DNA from: Nakamurella endophytica | GTDB lineage: Bacteria > Actinomycetota > Actinomycetes > Mycobacteriales > Nakamurellaceae | NCBI RefSeq assembly: GCF_014646215.1 | Contig: NZ_BMNA01000001.1 | Span: 286,442-350,441 of the forward strand | Direction: 5' to 3' | DNA: 64,000 nt | Part shown: positions 54,802 through 64,000 of the stretch, piece by piece | Layout: each line of letters opens with the position of its first letter | How positions within the stretch are numbered: the first letter of the stretch is position 1 | The notes under the pieces: model-generated | The model's database searches: none | Seen by the model: the letters and a program-made list of their open reading frames with translations, nothing else | Told to the model about the DNA's origin: nothing | Made by a program: the position numbers and the translations under genes

Positions 54802-55938
54802 ATGGCCCTCACACTGCCGACCCCGATCCGTGTGGCCGCCGGCCTGGCCGGCGTGGCCAAGGACCGGCTCCGCGCCCTCCCCCAGGATCTGCCGGTGCTC
54901 GCGGTGTCCGCCGCGGGCCAGGCCTTCCGGCTCTCGCTCCGCTTCCGGCAGCAGGTCGCCGAGCTCGCGACCCGCGGCGACGAGGTGCTGTCCGGCCTGA
55001 CCGGTCGCCCGGAGACCGCGCCGGCATGGGCCGTGTTCGACGAGGACCAGGACACCGGCGCCGGTGCACCGTCCACCGCAGCAGGACCAGGGACCGGGGC
55101 GGGCGGCACCGGGGCGACGGCCGCAGGCACCGCCACAGCCGCAGCCGCGGGCGCACCGAGCACAGCCGCGGGCGCCGGCACTGCGACGGCCGGTGCCGGC
55201 GCGCGGGCCGGCCTCGGCGGCGAGTCGCCCGTCGCGGACGCGGCCGACATCGCGGCCGCCGCCTCGGCGATCGGAGCCGCCGTGGACGCACCGGCGACCG
55301 GTGGCGCCACCGGCACCGGCGCGACCCGGGCCGCCGCCGCAGCCGGGGCCGCAGCCCGGGCCCGGGCCGCCGCGCGCGGCCGGCAGGCCGGCACCCCGAC
55401 GCCCGGTACCGAGCCGGCCGGCGTCGACGAGTTCGACACGCCCGCCAGCAGCGGCGGTCAGGGTTCGGCATCTGCCGATGCGGCGCGCCGGGCCCGGGCC
55501 GCCGCCGAGACGCCGCACACCGCCGGCACCCGCAGCCGCACCCCGCGCGCCACCCGCCCACCGAGCGGCACCACACCCGGCAGCGGCACCGCGGCCCGGG
55601 CGACCCGACGCCCACGCGGGACCGCCGCCCGGGACTCCGGTGCCGGTGGCGCCGGCACGTCGTCGATCACGGTCGGCGGTCCCGACGGGCCGGCCGCCGT
55701 CCCACCCGCTGCCGGCGTGCCCGGACCCGCGGACCTGCCGGCACCGCCCGGAGCCGGGCCGCTGGTCGCCCAGGACCCGCTGCTGCTCACCACCGCCGAG
55801 CTGAAGGCGCACGTCGACCAGCTCGGTGAGCCGCAGGTGCGCCAGCTGCTCCGCGAGGAGGAGGAGGGCGCCAACCGCGCCGCCTACCTGACCCTGCTGT
55901 CGAACCGGCTGACCACCCTGGAGCACGGGTCGTCGTGA
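54802..55938 (+). CDS. Lipid-droplet-associated protein-like, with long low-complexity middle
   Basis: 378 residues from ATG 54802 (CAGGCT ends 6 nt upstream). The N-terminal 65 residues ([20 protein letters not shown], then [20 protein letters not shown]) resemble the amphipathic region of actinomycete lipid-droplet proteins such as Rv1109c, which also lies between xseA and ispH. Residues about 70-300 are Ala/Gly/Thr/Arg-rich and without fold. The C-terminus ([40 protein letters not shown]) is a small helical domain of the kind found in this family. A droplet or membrane-surface role is inferred. Confidence 0.78.
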   Translation: MALTLPTPIRVAAGLAGVAKDRLRALPQDLPVLAVSAAGQAFRLSLRFRQQVAELATRGDEVLSGLTGRPETAPAWAVFDEDQDTGAGAPSTAAGPGTGAGGTGATAAGTATAAAAGAPSTAAGAGTATAGAGARAGLGGESPVADAADIAAAASAIGAAVDAPATGGATGTGATRAAAAAGAAARARAAARGRQAGTPTPGTEPAGVDEFDTPASSGGQGSASADAARRARAAAETPHTAGTRSRTPRATRPPSGTTPGSGTAARATRRPRGTAARDSGAGGAGTSSITVGGPDGPAAVPPAAGVPGPADLPAPPGAGPLVAQDPLLLTTAELKAHVDQLGEPQVRQLLREEEEGANRAAYLTLLSNRLTTLEHGSS

Positions 55939-57305
55939 CACCACCGGCGACGGCCGGCGGGCCGGCCGCGTCGGGGACCAGCGCGGGCGGCCGCCCGGCA
56001 CCCTTCCCGGCCACGGCGGCCGACACCAGTCGGGAGAACCCCTGGCCGGTGCGGGCGTTGGCCCAGCGGATGGCGCAGTACGTCGACCGGGCGCCGGCCG
56101 CCTGGATCGAGGGGCAGATCGCCCAGCTCGGCCGTTCCTCGGCCGCGGCCACGGTGTTCCTGACGCTGCGCGACGCGGCGGCCGACATCTCCCTGCAGGT
56201 CACCTGCGCCCGCAGCACCCTGGCGGCGCTGCCCGTGCCGCCCACCGAGGGCGCGCGGGTCGTGGTGCACGGCAGGTTCGAGTTCTACGCACCGCGCGGG
56301 TCGCTGTCCTTCCGCGCCGACGAGCTGCATCCCGTCGGCCTAGGTGAGCTGCTCGCCCGGCTCGAGCGGCTGCGCCGGCTGCTCGCCGCCGAGGGCCTCA
56401 CCGCCCCGGAACGCAAGCGCCGGCTGCCGTTCCTGCCGCACACCGTCGGGCTGGTCACCGGCAAGGCCAGCGCCGCCGAGTCGGACGTGCTGGCCAACGC
56501 CCGCGCCCGGTGGCCCGCCGTCCGGTTCCGGGTGGAGAACCCGGCCGTGCAGGGACTCTCGGCGGTGACGCAGATGATCGCGGCGCTGCAGCGGCTGGAC
56601 GCCGACCCGCACGTCGAGGTCATCGTGCTGGCCCGTGGCGGTGGCAGCACCGAGGACCTCCTGCCGTTCTCCGACGAGGCGCTCTGCCGGGCGGTCTCGG
56701 CCTGCCGCACGCCCGTGGTGTCGGCGATCGGCCACGAGCCGGACCACCCGATCGTCGACGACGTCGCCGACGTGCGCTGCTCCACACCCACCGACGCCGG
56801 CAAGCGGGTGGTCCCGGACGCCCGGGCGGAGGCGGCGGCGGTGGACGGACTGCGCACCCGGGCCCGCCGGGCACTGGCCGGCTGGGTCGACGGCGAGGCC
56901 GCCCGGCTGTCCCGGCTGACCGCGGCGACGGTGCTCGCCGACCCGCTGGCGCCGGTCGAGCGCCGGGCGGACGAGATCGGCCGCTGGCGGGACCGCGGCC
57001 GCGCGGTGATCACCGCCCGCATCGACCGCGACGATCGCGACGTCGCGCACCGCCGGGCGCAGCTCACTGCCCTCGGACCGGCCGCGACCCTGGCCCGGGG
57101 GTACGCCGTCGTGCAGGTCGGCCACCTTGTGCTGCGGTCGGTGGACGAGGCACCGGCCGGAGCGCAGCTGCGGATCCGCGTCGCCGACGGAGCGCTGGCC
57201 GCCCGCAGCCTGGGGACCGAGCAGCCCGATCCGGTGGACGGGACGGCGGACGGCGGACCGGCTGCACCGACCCGGGCGGCCCGCAGGGCGAGGAGGACGA
57301 CGTGA
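55935..57305 (+). CDS. xseA: Exodeoxyribonuclease VII large subunit
   Basis: 456 residues from GTG 55935, overlapping the previous stop. An OB-fold domain ([20 protein letters not shown]) is followed by the catalytic region: [40 protein letters not shown] and [21 protein letters not shown] helical domain and LARGYAVVQ near the end complete it. With XseB it degrades single-stranded DNA. The usual ASTPT motif reads CSTPTDAGK. The 30-residue N-terminal tail is extra. Confidence 0.96.
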   Translation: MTPPATAGGPAASGTSAGGRPAPFPATAADTSRENPWPVRALAQRMAQYVDRAPAAWIEGQIAQLGRSSAAATVFLTLRDAAADISLQVTCARSTLAALPVPPTEGARVVVHGRFEFYAPRGSLSFRADELHPVGLGELLARLERLRRLLAAEGLTAPERKRRLPFLPHTVGLVTGKASAAESDVLANARARWPAVRFRVENPAVQGLSAVTQMIAALQRLDADPHVEVIVLARGGGSTEDLLPFSDEALCRAVSACRTPVVSAIGHEPDHPIVDDVADVRCSTPTDAGKRVVPDARAEAAAVDGLRTRARRALAGWVDGEAARLSRLTAATVLADPLAPVERRADEIGRWRDRGRAVITARIDRDDRDVAHRRAQLTALGPAATLARGYAVVQVGHLVLRSVDEAPAGAQLRIRVADGALAARSLGTEQPDPVDGTADGGPAAPTRAARRARRTT

Positions 57306-57541
57306 GCAACCGCGCTGCAGCCACCGACGGATCCGGCACCGGACCGGACCCGGCGACCTACGAGCACGCGCGGGACGAGCTCGCCCAGGTCGTCGCGCGA
57401 CTGGAGGCGGGCGGGCTCGGGCTGGACGAGTCCCTGGCGCTGTGGGAGCGCGGCGAGCACCTGGCGCGCATCTGCACCCGCTTCCTCGACGGTGCCCGGC
57501 AACGCGTCGAGGCGGCTCTGGCCCGCGCCGACGAGGACTGA
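57302..57541 (+). CDS. xseB: Exodeoxyribonuclease VII small subunit
   Basis: 79 residues from GTG 57302, overlapping xseA by [24 protein letters not shown] and [20 protein letters not shown] are the XseB helical hairpin. It coats the XseA helical arms. Confidence 0.95.
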   Translation: MSNRAAATDGSGTGPDPATYEHARDELAQVVARLEAGGLGLDESLALWERGEHLARICTRFLDGARQRVEAALARADED

Positions 57542-57770
57542 GCCGGACCCGTCCACTCCGGACGCCGCCCGAGGGTCGGCGCGGCGGGGCGCCATTGGGG
57601 TGGCCGCCGGCTCGCCCACCACCGTCGGGGGCCGTGCAGCCGCGGCCCGCCCACCACCTGGGGCAGCTCAGGACCGGTGTGGGGACCGCGCCGGAAGAGC
57701 CCGCAGGGCCGGGGACCACAATCAGCCGGTCAGCGACGAGGCCGTCGCTCTGCTGCGGATCGGGGACCCC

Positions 57771-59360
57771 ATGCACATCGCGACCACCGCCGTCCTGCTC
57801 GCGGCGGACGAGCCGAAGCCGTCCGGCAGCACCGCCCAATTGATCATCGCGGCCGTCGTCGGCATCGTGGTCATCGTCGTGCTGATCACCTGGCTGAAAC
57901 TGCACCCCTTCCTCGCGCTGGCGCTCGGCGCGGTGGGCATCGGCATCGGCGCCGGGCTGCCGGCGGCCGGCGCGGTGACGAGCTTCGGGAACGGGTTCGG
58001 CTCGACGCTGGGCAGCGTCGGTGTGCTGATCGGGCTGGGCGCCATGTACGGCAAGCTGCTGGCCGACTCGGGCGGCGCGGACCGCATCGTCGACACGCTC
58101 GTCTCCCGATCCGGTCCCCGGTCGCTGCCGTGGACCATGGCCCTGGTCGGCGCGATCATCGGTCTGCCGATGTTCTTCGAGATCGGCCTGGTCCTGCTGA
58201 TCCCGGTCGTCGTGCTGGTCGCCCGCCGCGCCTCGATCCCGTTGATGCGGGTCGCCATCCCCACCCTGGCCGGGCTGTCGGTCATGCACGGGCTGGTGCC
58301 GCCGCACCCCGGGCCGCTGACGGCCGTCACCGCGCTGAACGCCAATCTGGGGTTGACGCTCGCGTTGGGCGTGCTGATCGCCGTCCCCACCGCGATCATC
58401 GCCGGCCCGCTGTTCAGCAAGCTGGCCGCGCGCTGGGTCGACGTCCCGGCCCCCGAGCTGTTCCAGGCCGAGTCGGCCGAGCAGGAGCGCCACGAGCTGG
58501 GCGACGGCTCCGGTGACGCCGAGCTGCGCGGCGGCGGCACCCGCACGCTCACCCGGCCGGGAGCCCGGGCGAGCGCCGCCACCACCCGGCCGCGAACCGG
58601 GCCCGGGGGCGCCGGCGGGGGCATGCCCGCCCGCGGCGGCGCCACACCGGCGCGAGCCGGCACCGCGGGCGGCGCGGCCGCCGACCGGCCCAGGCCCACT
58701 TTCCTCGCCGCGCTGGTCAGCATCCTGCTCCCGGTGGTGCTGATGCTGGCCAAGGCGGTCGCGGACGTGGTCGCACCGAAGTCGACCGGCACGGTCAAGT
58801 CCGTCGTCGACTTCCTCGGCACCCCCGTCGTGGCGCTGGCCATCGCGGTGCTCGCCGGGATCGCGCTGCTGGGCCTGCCGGCGCGGATGGACCGGGCCCG
58901 GATCGCCACCACGCTCGAGCACTCGCTGCCGCCGATCGCCGGCATCATCTTCATCGTCGGCGCCGGCGGCGGCCTGAAGCAGGTCCTGGTCGACACCGGG
59001 ATCAGCAGCGTCATCGCCGACGCGGCCGCCGGCAGCAAGCTGTCCGTGCTGTTCCTGGCCTGGCTGGTGGCCGTCGCGATCCGCATCGCCACCGGGTCCG
59101 CCACCGTCGCGACGGTGACCGCCGCCGGCATCCTGGCGCCCGTCGCCGCCGACCTGTCCAGCTCGCACGTGGCGCTCATGGTGCTGGCGATCGGAGCCGG
59201 TTCGCTGTTCCTGTCGCACGTCAACGACGCCGGCTTCTGGCTCGTCAAGCAGTACCTGGGGTTGTCCGTCGGGCAGAACCTGAAGACCTGGACCGTCATG
59301 GAGTGCGTCATCTCGGTCTGCGGCCTGGTCGGCGTCCTCCTGCTGAGCCTGGTGCTGTGA
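57771..59360 (+). CDS. GntP-family gluconate:proton symporter
   Basis: 529 residues from ATG 57771. About twelve membrane helices. FGNGFGSTLGSVGVLIGLGA, GLPMFFEIGLVLLIPVVVLV, HGLVPPHPGPLTAVTALNAN and the final LSHVNDAGFWLVKQYLGL are GntP signatures. Between helices 6 and 7 lies a hydrophilic loop of about 75 residues (about 227-302), rich in Gly/Ala/Thr/Arg, which makes it longer than the usual 440-450 residues. It overlaps gluconokinase by 4 bp, so the substrate is gluconate or a close sugar acid. Confidence 0.93.
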   Translation: MHIATTAVLLAADEPKPSGSTAQLIIAAVVGIVVIVVLITWLKLHPFLALALGAVGIGIGAGLPAAGAVTSFGNGFGSTLGSVGVLIGLGAMYGKLLADSGGADRIVDTLVSRSGPRSLPWTMALVGAIIGLPMFFEIGLVLLIPVVVLVARRASIPLMRVAIPTLAGLSVMHGLVPPHPGPLTAVTALNANLGLTLALGVLIAVPTAIIAGPLFSKLAARWVDVPAPELFQAESAEQERHELGDGSGDAELRGGGTRTLTRPGARASAATTRPRTGPGGAGGGMPARGGATPARAGTAGGAAADRPRPTFLAALVSILLPVVLMLAKAVADVVAPKSTGTVKSVVDFLGTPVVALAIAVLAGIALLGLPARMDRARIATTLEHSLPPIAGIIFIVGAGGGLKQVLVDTGISSVIADAAAGSKLSVLFLAWLVAVAIRIATGSATVATVTAAGILAPVAADLSSSHVALMVLAIGAGSLFLSHVNDAGFWLVKQYLGLSVGQNLKTWTVMECVISVCGLVGVLLLSLVL

Positions 59361-60016
59361 CGGTGACGCAGCCACCCGACGGCGGAACGGCCGCGGACCC
59401 GGAGGCCGACCGGCTGCGCCGCGAGCCGGGGCACCAGCAGCCGGTCCTGGTGGTGATGGGGGTGTCCGGGTCCGGCAAGTCGACGGTCGCCGCGCTGCTC
59501 GCCGGCCAGCTGGGGTGGGACCTCGAGGAGGGTGACGACCTGCACCCGCCCGAGAACGTCGCCAAGATGGCCGCCGGGACGCCGCTGACCGATCAGGACC
59601 GCTGGCCCTGGCTGGAGACGGTGGCGTCCTGGATCATGGAACACACCATGGCCGGGCTGCCCGGGATCATCACCTGCTCGGCCCTCAAGCGGAGCTACCG
59701 GGACGTGCTGCGCGGCCCTGACGTGGTGTTCGTGTACCTGCGCGGATCCCGGGACATGATCGGCGCGCGGATGGCGGCCCGGGTGAACCACTTCATGCCG
59801 GCGGCGTTGCTGGACTCCCAGCTGTCCACGCTCGAGCCGCCCGGACCCGACGAGCAGGTGCTGACCGTCGACATCGCCGGCCGGCGGCCGGCGCAGGAGG
59901 CGGCGGAGGTGGTGCAGCGGCTCCGGCTGGCGCCCGAGCCCGGGTCCAGCGCACTCGGCGCCTCCCGCCCCGGGACGTCCTCGGTGCCGCCCCGCGGCGG
60001 GCGTCCGCCCGGCTGA
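59357..60016 (+). CDS. gntK: Gluconokinase
   Basis: 219 residues from GTG 59357. P-loop GVSGSGKST at about residues 35-43, then DLEEGDDLHPPENVAKMAAG, LTDQDRWPWLE and CSALKRSYRDVLRG, all typical of the GntK/IdnK P-loop kinases. It phosphorylates gluconate to 6-phosphogluconate, feeding the pentose-phosphate route. N- and C-terminal tails of about 25-35 residues are extra. No GntR regulator is nearby. Confidence 0.95.
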   Translation: MTVTQPPDGGTAADPEADRLRREPGHQQPVLVVMGVSGSGKSTVAALLAGQLGWDLEEGDDLHPPENVAKMAAGTPLTDQDRWPWLETVASWIMEHTMAGLPGIITCSALKRSYRDVLRGPDVVFVYLRGSRDMIGARMAARVNHFMPAALLDSQLSTLEPPGPDEQVLTVDIAGRRPAQEAAEVVQRLRLAPEPGSSALGASRPGTSSVPPRGGRPPG

Positions 60017-60189
60017 GGGACGGCCGGCGCCCTCCACAGCCGCGACGACCGCCGGGCGACGAGCCGGCCGACCCGCGGATCAGCGCGACGGCACCGGCCA
60101 TGGCGGCCGAGTCGCCGGGACAGGCCGGGACAGAGTCGCCGGGACGGTGGCGGCGCTGCGCGGGCACGTCCCGACCCGGGCGGATCCGC

Positions 60190-60738
60190 CTAGCCTGCGA
60201 CGGACTCCGCGACGGTGGTGAAGTCGGTGCCCGAGGCGCTGCCGGTGATCAGGTAGGTCAGACCGCCGGTGGTGCGGATCCAGGCCATCTCCGACCGCCG
60301 GCCGGGGACGACCGTCCAGGTGGCGCCGCCGGCGTCGATGCTGCCGGTGGCGGAGCCGGCCACGCCCAGCTCCGCCCGCTGCACGGCGTCGGGCGCCCCG
60401 GCGGACTCGATCAGCGTGACGAAGGCACCGGACGGGGTGACCCACCCGGCACGGACCGCGGCGGGCGCCGCACCCGCGCCGCCGGGAGGCGTGGTGGTGA
60501 AGGAGTTGCCCTGCCAGCCGGACGGGATGTTCCGCGGCGCGACGACCGGGAAGCCCACCACGGCCTGGGCGTTCGCGAAACCGGTGCCGATGTCCGCGCT
60601 GGGCACCGAACCGCCGCTGACGCCGCCCGGCGCGAACGAGACGCCGCCCTGGAACAGCGCGATGACGAAGACGCCGACCAGGATGACGGCCATCGACAGC
60701 AGCATGTCGCGCAGCGTCTTGTTCCGCCGTCCCGCCAC
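60190..60738 (-). CDS. DUF4245 membrane-anchored protein
   Basis: 182 residues from GTG 60738 (CACGAT ends 6 nt upstream). Short basic N-terminus, one membrane helix (DMLLSMAVILVGVFVIALF), then an extracytoplasmic domain with ARNIPSGWQ-like stretches (VVAPRNIPSGWQGNSFTTTP) and a WTVVPGRRSEMAWIRTTGG core. DUF4245 proteins stand next to fumC/glpX in actinomycetes, as here (divergent from fumC). Function unknown. Confidence 0.85.
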   Translation of the reverse strand: MAGRRNKTLRDMLLSMAVILVGVFVIALFQGGVSFAPGGVSGGSVPSADIGTGFANAQAVVGFPVVAPRNIPSGWQGNSFTTTPPGGAGAAPAAVRAGWVTPSGAFVTLIESAGAPDAVQRAELGVAGSATGSIDAGGATWTVVPGRRSEMAWIRTTGGLTYLITGSASGTDFTTVAESVAG

Positions 60739-60951
60739 GTCGCCATCGTGCCACGCGGCATCGGCCGCACCCGCCGGCCGCCGCGGGAGAACCGCGGCCA
60801 CCGACCGCACGCGACCCCTCGACCGCCACCCGCCGGACGAGCACGCCGGCCGCACACCCGCACCGCCCGCCGCGCGGCCGGGCCGTCGCTGTGAGGAAGA
60901 TCGGGCCGGGCGTGGTGGATCGCCCCGCCGGGCCGCCGATACCGTTGCCGC

Positions 60952-62436
60952 ATGGCAGAACACAACGGCGAGTTCGCCCCTGGGGCCGGTCGACGCCCCT
61001 CCACCGCCCTCGACGCACCGCCCGCAGCGACCGCCGGCGGCGGTGGCGCGGAGGCCGGCTTCCGCATCGAGCACGACACCATGGGCGAGGTGCGGGTACC
61101 GGCCGACGCGCTGTACCAGGCGCAGACCCAGCGGGCCCGGGAGAACTTCCCGGTCTCCGGCCGCGGTCTCGAGCGCAGCCAGATCCGTGCCCTCGCGCTG
61201 ATCAAGGGAGCGGCGGCCCGGGTCAACGCCGAGCTGGGCGTCGTGGACCAGGACGTCGCTGCGGCCATCGAGGCCGCCGCCGAGCAGGTCGCGGCCGGCG
61301 AGGTGGACGAGCACTTCCCGCTCGACGTGTTCCAGACCGGATCGGGCACCAGCTCGAACATGAACGCCAACGAGGTGATCGGCACGCTGGCCACCCGGTC
61401 GCTGGGGCGCACCGTCCACCCGAACGACCGGGTCAACGCGTCGCAGTCCTCGAACGACGTCTTCCCGACGTCGATCCACGTCGCCGCGACCGAGGGCGTC
61501 ACCCGCGAGCTGGTGCCGGCGCTGGAGCACCTGGCGTCCGCACTGGAGGCCAAGGCCGAGCAGTGGGCCGCCGTCGTCAAGTCCGGCCGGACGCACCTGA
61601 TGGACGCCACCCCGGTCACCCTCGGGCAGGAGTTCGGCGGGTACGCCGCGCAGATCCGCGGCGGCGTGGAACGACTGCGGTCGTCGCTGCCCCGGCTGGC
61701 CGAGCTGCCGCTGGGCGGCACCGCCGTCGGCACCGGCATCAACACCCCGCCCGGCTTCACGACCAAGGTCATCGACCGGCTCGCCGAGGTCACCGGGCTG
61801 CCCTTCACCGAGGCGCGCAACCACTTCGAGGCGCAGGGCTCGGTCGACCGGCTGGTCGAGACGTCCGGGCAGCTGCGGACCGTGGCCGTCGCGCTGGTCA
61901 AGATCTGCAACGACATCCGGTGGATGGGGTCCGGCCCGCGCGCCGGCCTGTCCGAGATCCACCTGCCGGACCTGCAGCCCGGGTCGTCGATCATGCCCGG
62001 CAAGGTCAACCCGGTGCTGCCCGAGGCCACGCTGATGGTGGCGGCGCAGGTGATCGGCAACGACAGCACCGTGGCGTTCGCCGGCACCACCGGGACGTTC
62101 GAGCTGAACGTCATGCTGCCGGTCGTCGCGCGGAACCTGCTCGAGTCGATCCGGTTGCTGTCCAGCGTGACCCGGCTGCTGGCCGACCGCTGCATCGACG
62201 GCATCGTCGCCGACGAGGAGCGCTGCCTGGCGTACGCGGAGTCCTCGCCGTCCATCGTCACGCCGCTCAACCGCTACCTGGGCTACGAGGAGGCCGCCTC
62301 GATCGCCAAGCAGGCGCTCAAGGACGGCAAGACGATCAAGGCCGTGGTCCTCGAGCGCGGGCACGTCGAGTCCGGGAAGGTGTCCGCGGAACAGCTGGAT
62401 GCGGCCCTGGACGTGCTGTCGATGACGCACCCCTGA
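60952..62436 (+). CDS. fumC: Fumarate hydratase, class II
   Basis: 494 residues from ATG 60952. TACCGT ends 6 nt upstream and there is no ribosome site, suggesting a leaderless m[53 protein letters not shown] and [16 protein letters not shown] (fumarase/aspartase signature) are all present. It interconverts fumarate and malate in the TCA cycle. The first 35 residues are an extra Gly/Ala/Pro tail. Confidence 0.97.
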   Translation: MAEHNGEFAPGAGRRPSTALDAPPAATAGGGGAEAGFRIEHDTMGEVRVPADALYQAQTQRARENFPVSGRGLERSQIRALALIKGAAARVNAELGVVDQDVAAAIEAAAEQVAAGEVDEHFPLDVFQTGSGTSSNMNANEVIGTLATRSLGRTVHPNDRVNASQSSNDVFPTSIHVAATEGVTRELVPALEHLASALEAKAEQWAAVVKSGRTHLMDATPVTLGQEFGGYAAQIRGGVERLRSSLPRLAELPLGGTAVGTGINTPPGFTTKVIDRLAEVTGLPFTEARNHFEAQGSVDRLVETSGQLRTVAVALVKICNDIRWMGSGPRAGLSEIHLPDLQPGSSIMPGKVNPVLPEATLMVAAQVIGNDSTVAFAGTTGTFELNVMLPVVARNLLESIRLLSSVTRLLADRCIDGIVADEERCLAYAESSPSIVTPLNRYLGYEEAASIAKQALKDGKTIKAVVLERGHVESGKVSAEQLDAALDVLSMTHP

Positions 62437-62639
62437 CCTGCTGCTGACGGGCGGCCGCCGAGGCGGTCCCCGGGGCGTCACCCCCGGCCGGCCAGCGCCG
62501 GTGCGGCGCCGACCGGCGGGCAGCAGCGGTCCGGCAGGACCCGGTTCCCCGGTGGACCGGCCACAAGTGGACCGGCCCGACAGGACCCGGTCCCACGGCA
62601 AAGCGGTCGGACACGACCGGACTGCACGGGCACGGGCGA

Positions 62640-64000
62640 TCAGCGCCGCGGCGGTCCCGACGGGTCGTCGTCGTCCGGACGCCACTGCTGCGTCGACGGT
62701 CCCCCGTCGTCCGGACGCCACTGCTGCTGCCCCTCGTCGTCCGGACGCCACTGCTGCGTCGACGGGCCCTCGTCGGGCCCGGGTTGCGCTCGGCGGCCGC
62801 TGCCCTCGGCCCAGTCCGGCCGCCACTGCTCGGTGCCCGGCCCGCTGCCCGGGTCACCCTCCGGGGACAGCGGCGGGCGCGCCGGCTCCGACCCGGGCCG
62901 GAACGTCGGCGCGTCGCCCGGCGACCCACCCGGCGAGGGGTACGGCTGCCGACCGGACAGCAGCGGCGGGTTGTAGGGGTCGTCGCGACCCGACAGCAGC
63001 CCCGGGTCGGCGCCGAACGGCGGCGGCTCCGGATGGCCGTACGGGCCGAGCTGCGTGGTGGGCGCGTCGGCGTTGGCATCTCGCAGCGCCCGGACCGCCC
63101 GCTGGTGCTCCTCGGCGGCCGCCGCGGCCAGGGTCCGTTCCCGCTCCTGCTCCTCGTCGAGCCGGCGCCGGCGCTGGCCCCAGATGAAGATGCCGAAGCC
63201 GGCCAGCAGCAGGACCAGGCCGCCGAGGACGAACCAGGGCCACACCGGCCGGGTGTTGGTCGGCGCGGCCGGGGCGGGGATCGGCGGGGCCGCCGACGAC
63301 GCCGCCGTGCTCACCGGCGCGGAGCTGCTGGCCGGTGTGGACGTCGTCGGCGTCGAGCTCGGAGTCGGCGACGCGGTCGGCGTGGGGGCCGGTGCGGTCG
63401 AGCTCGTGGTGGTCGCCGGCGGGGCGGTCACCTCGAACCGGGCGATCCCGACGTTCCGCGACCGCGCCCCGGTCACCTGCAGCACGTGCGTCCCGGGCGC
63501 CAGGTCGGCGGGCACGGTGAAGTCGATGACCACGAAGCCGGACTGGTCGACCGTGCGGGACGGCAGCGGGATCGGGTCGGAGAACAGCAGCACCGTCACC
63601 TTCTCGCCCGGGTCGAAGCCCAGGAAAGCGACCTGCTGCTGCGCGCCGGCGGCGATGGTGTCGGCCCGGATCGTCTTCGCGGCCAGCGTCGAGGGCGCCG
63701 GCCGGGTGGAGATGCTGGTCGGCGGCGGGCTGGACGTCTCCGTCGACGACGAGGTCGTGCTCGACTCCGTCGTGGACGTGGCGGTCGAGGTGGTCGTCGT
63801 GGTGGAGGTGCTGCTCGCGGTGGTCGTACGGGTCGTGGAGGCGGTCGTCGGCCCGGTGGTCGGTCCCCCGGCGAACGACACCGGGACGGACAGGGCGCCG
63901 TCGTCGCCGCCGGTGGCGGGGCGGGTGACCACCGCGCACCGCGCGGTGGTGCAGTCGGGTCCTGGACCGGAGCCGACGGCCGGCAGTCGCAGCTGCACGG
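62640..64000 (-). CDS. Secreted, C-terminally anchored low-complexity protein (partial)
   Basis: The open frame runs to the window end and probably continues beyond it. The visible part starts with a strand-rich piece (CTTARCAVVTRPATGGDDGA, then LSVPVSFAG) like the end of a neocarzinostatin-type beta domain. A Thr/Ser linker, a second beta domain (AAGAQQQVAFLGFDPGEKVT) and another Pro/Thr/Ser linker follow. Then come a membrane helix (WPWFVLGGLVLLLAGFGIFI) and a cytoplasmic tail of about 180 residues. The tail ends in four WRPD repeats. It resembles surface proteins of actinomycetes; the function is unknown. Confidence 0.75.
   Translation of the reverse strand, partial: VQLRLPAVGSGPGPDCTTARCAVVTRPATGGDDGALSVPVSFAGGPTTGPTTASTTRTTTASSTSTTTTTSTATSTTESSTTSSSTETSSPPPTSISTRPAPSTLAAKTIRADTIAAGAQQQVAFLGFDPGEKVTVLLFSDPIPLPSRTVDQSGFVVIDFTVPADLAPGTHVLQVTGARSRNVGIARFEVTAPPATTTSSTAPAPTPTASPTPSSTPTTSTPASSSAPVSTAASSAAPPIPAPAAPTNTRPVWPWFVLGGLVLLLAGFGIFIWGQRRRRLDEEQERERTLAAAAAEEHQRAVRALRDANADAPTTQLGPYGHPEPPPFGADPGLLSGRDDPYNPPLLSGRQPYPSPGGSPGDAPTFRPGSEPARPPLSPEGDPGSGPGTEQWRPDWAEGSGRRAQPGPDEGPSTQQWRPDDEGQQQWRPDDGGPSTQQWRPDDDDPSGPPRR
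62665..62840 (-). repeat. Tandem WRPDD-coding repeats
   Basis: Four copies of a 30-45 bp unit containing CGTCGTCCGGACGCCACTGC (plus strand; the outer copies vary) code for (T/Q)QQWRPDD in the C-terminal tail of the protein at 62640-64000. Confidence 0.8.

Noticed and set aside
56340-59375. 1011-residue minus-strand frame over xseA, xseB and gntP
   Set aside because: Composition is repetitive Gln/Asp/Gly/Arg; it lies wholly antisense to three confident genes.
62665-62840. CRISPR-like spacing of repeats near 62.7 kb
   Set aside because: Repeats are inside a coding frame, code for WRPDD units and have no spacers of CRISPR size.

Overview
The window is about 73% GC, GTG starts are common and start/stop overlaps of the ATGA or GTGA type are frequent. 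The gene content (F420-dependent LLM oxidoreductases, GT87 mannosyltransferase, lipid-droplet-associated protein next to xseA/ispH, DUF4245 next to fumC) points to a high-GC actinomycete chromosome. A Nakamurella/Frankiales-type lineage is possible, but the genus cannot be fixed from sequence reading alone. I see no rRNA, tRNA, insertion sequence, prophage or CRISPR array.

Layout. 0.07-7.8 kb: a PH-domain membrane protein converges on a peptide ABC transporter (two permeases and a lipoprotein, no ATPase), followed by a second family-5 solute-binding lipoprotein and typA. 9.9-15 kb: a TPP riboswitch heads thiB-thiP-thiQ plus a NUDIX hydrolase. 15.1-23.2 kb: mixed accessory genes, including a GT87 glycosyltransferase, an F420 oxidoreductase, an M23 lipoprotein, a frameshifted aldo/keto reductase with its HxlR regulator behind a 15-bp palindrome, an acyltransferase and an alpha/beta hydrolase. 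23.2-33.8 kb: a divergent locus for recovery of cell-wall fragments. A serine hydrolase, anmK and a broken GNAT gene run leftward. A complete family-5 ABC importer (binding protein, two permeases, two ATPases), an RpiR/MurR-type regulator and murQ run rightward. 33.9-37.1 kb: methyltransferase, LLM oxidoreductase, an NTF2-like gene with an in-frame amber codon, and a GNAT. 37.2-41.3 kb: ychF, a methyltransferase, and an alkylation-repair pair (Ada/AlkA fusion plus ogt). 41.3-51.2 kb: one long assimilatory sulfur operon led by a cysteine-containing leader peptide: sulfite reductase, zinc-ribbon protein, cysH, cysC, cysD, cysN, a sulfonate-type ABC transporter and a sirohydrochlorin chelatase. 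51.4-57.5 kb: rmuC, a DUF6542-like membrane protein, ispH, a lipid-droplet-associated protein, xseA and xseB, an arrangement like that in mycobacteria. 57.8-60 kb: gluconate permease and gluconokinase. 60.2-64 kb: a DUF4245 protein, fumC and the 3' part of a secreted/anchored low-complexity protein that runs off the window.

The most notable system is the 23-34 kb locus. It joins a peptide-type importer to anhydro-MurNAc kinase, MurNAc-6-P etherase, a MurR-like regulator and a probable cytoplasmic MurNAc-L-Ala amidase. It reads as an ABC-type muropeptide salvage pathway in place of the PTS-type one known in Bacillus and E. coli. Three neighbouring genes (aldo/keto reductase, GNAT, NTF2-like) are each broken by one small lesion, which could be sequence error or real decay. 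Many genes in the window have a -10-like hexamer ending 6 nt before the start codon, suggesting leaderless mRNAs.
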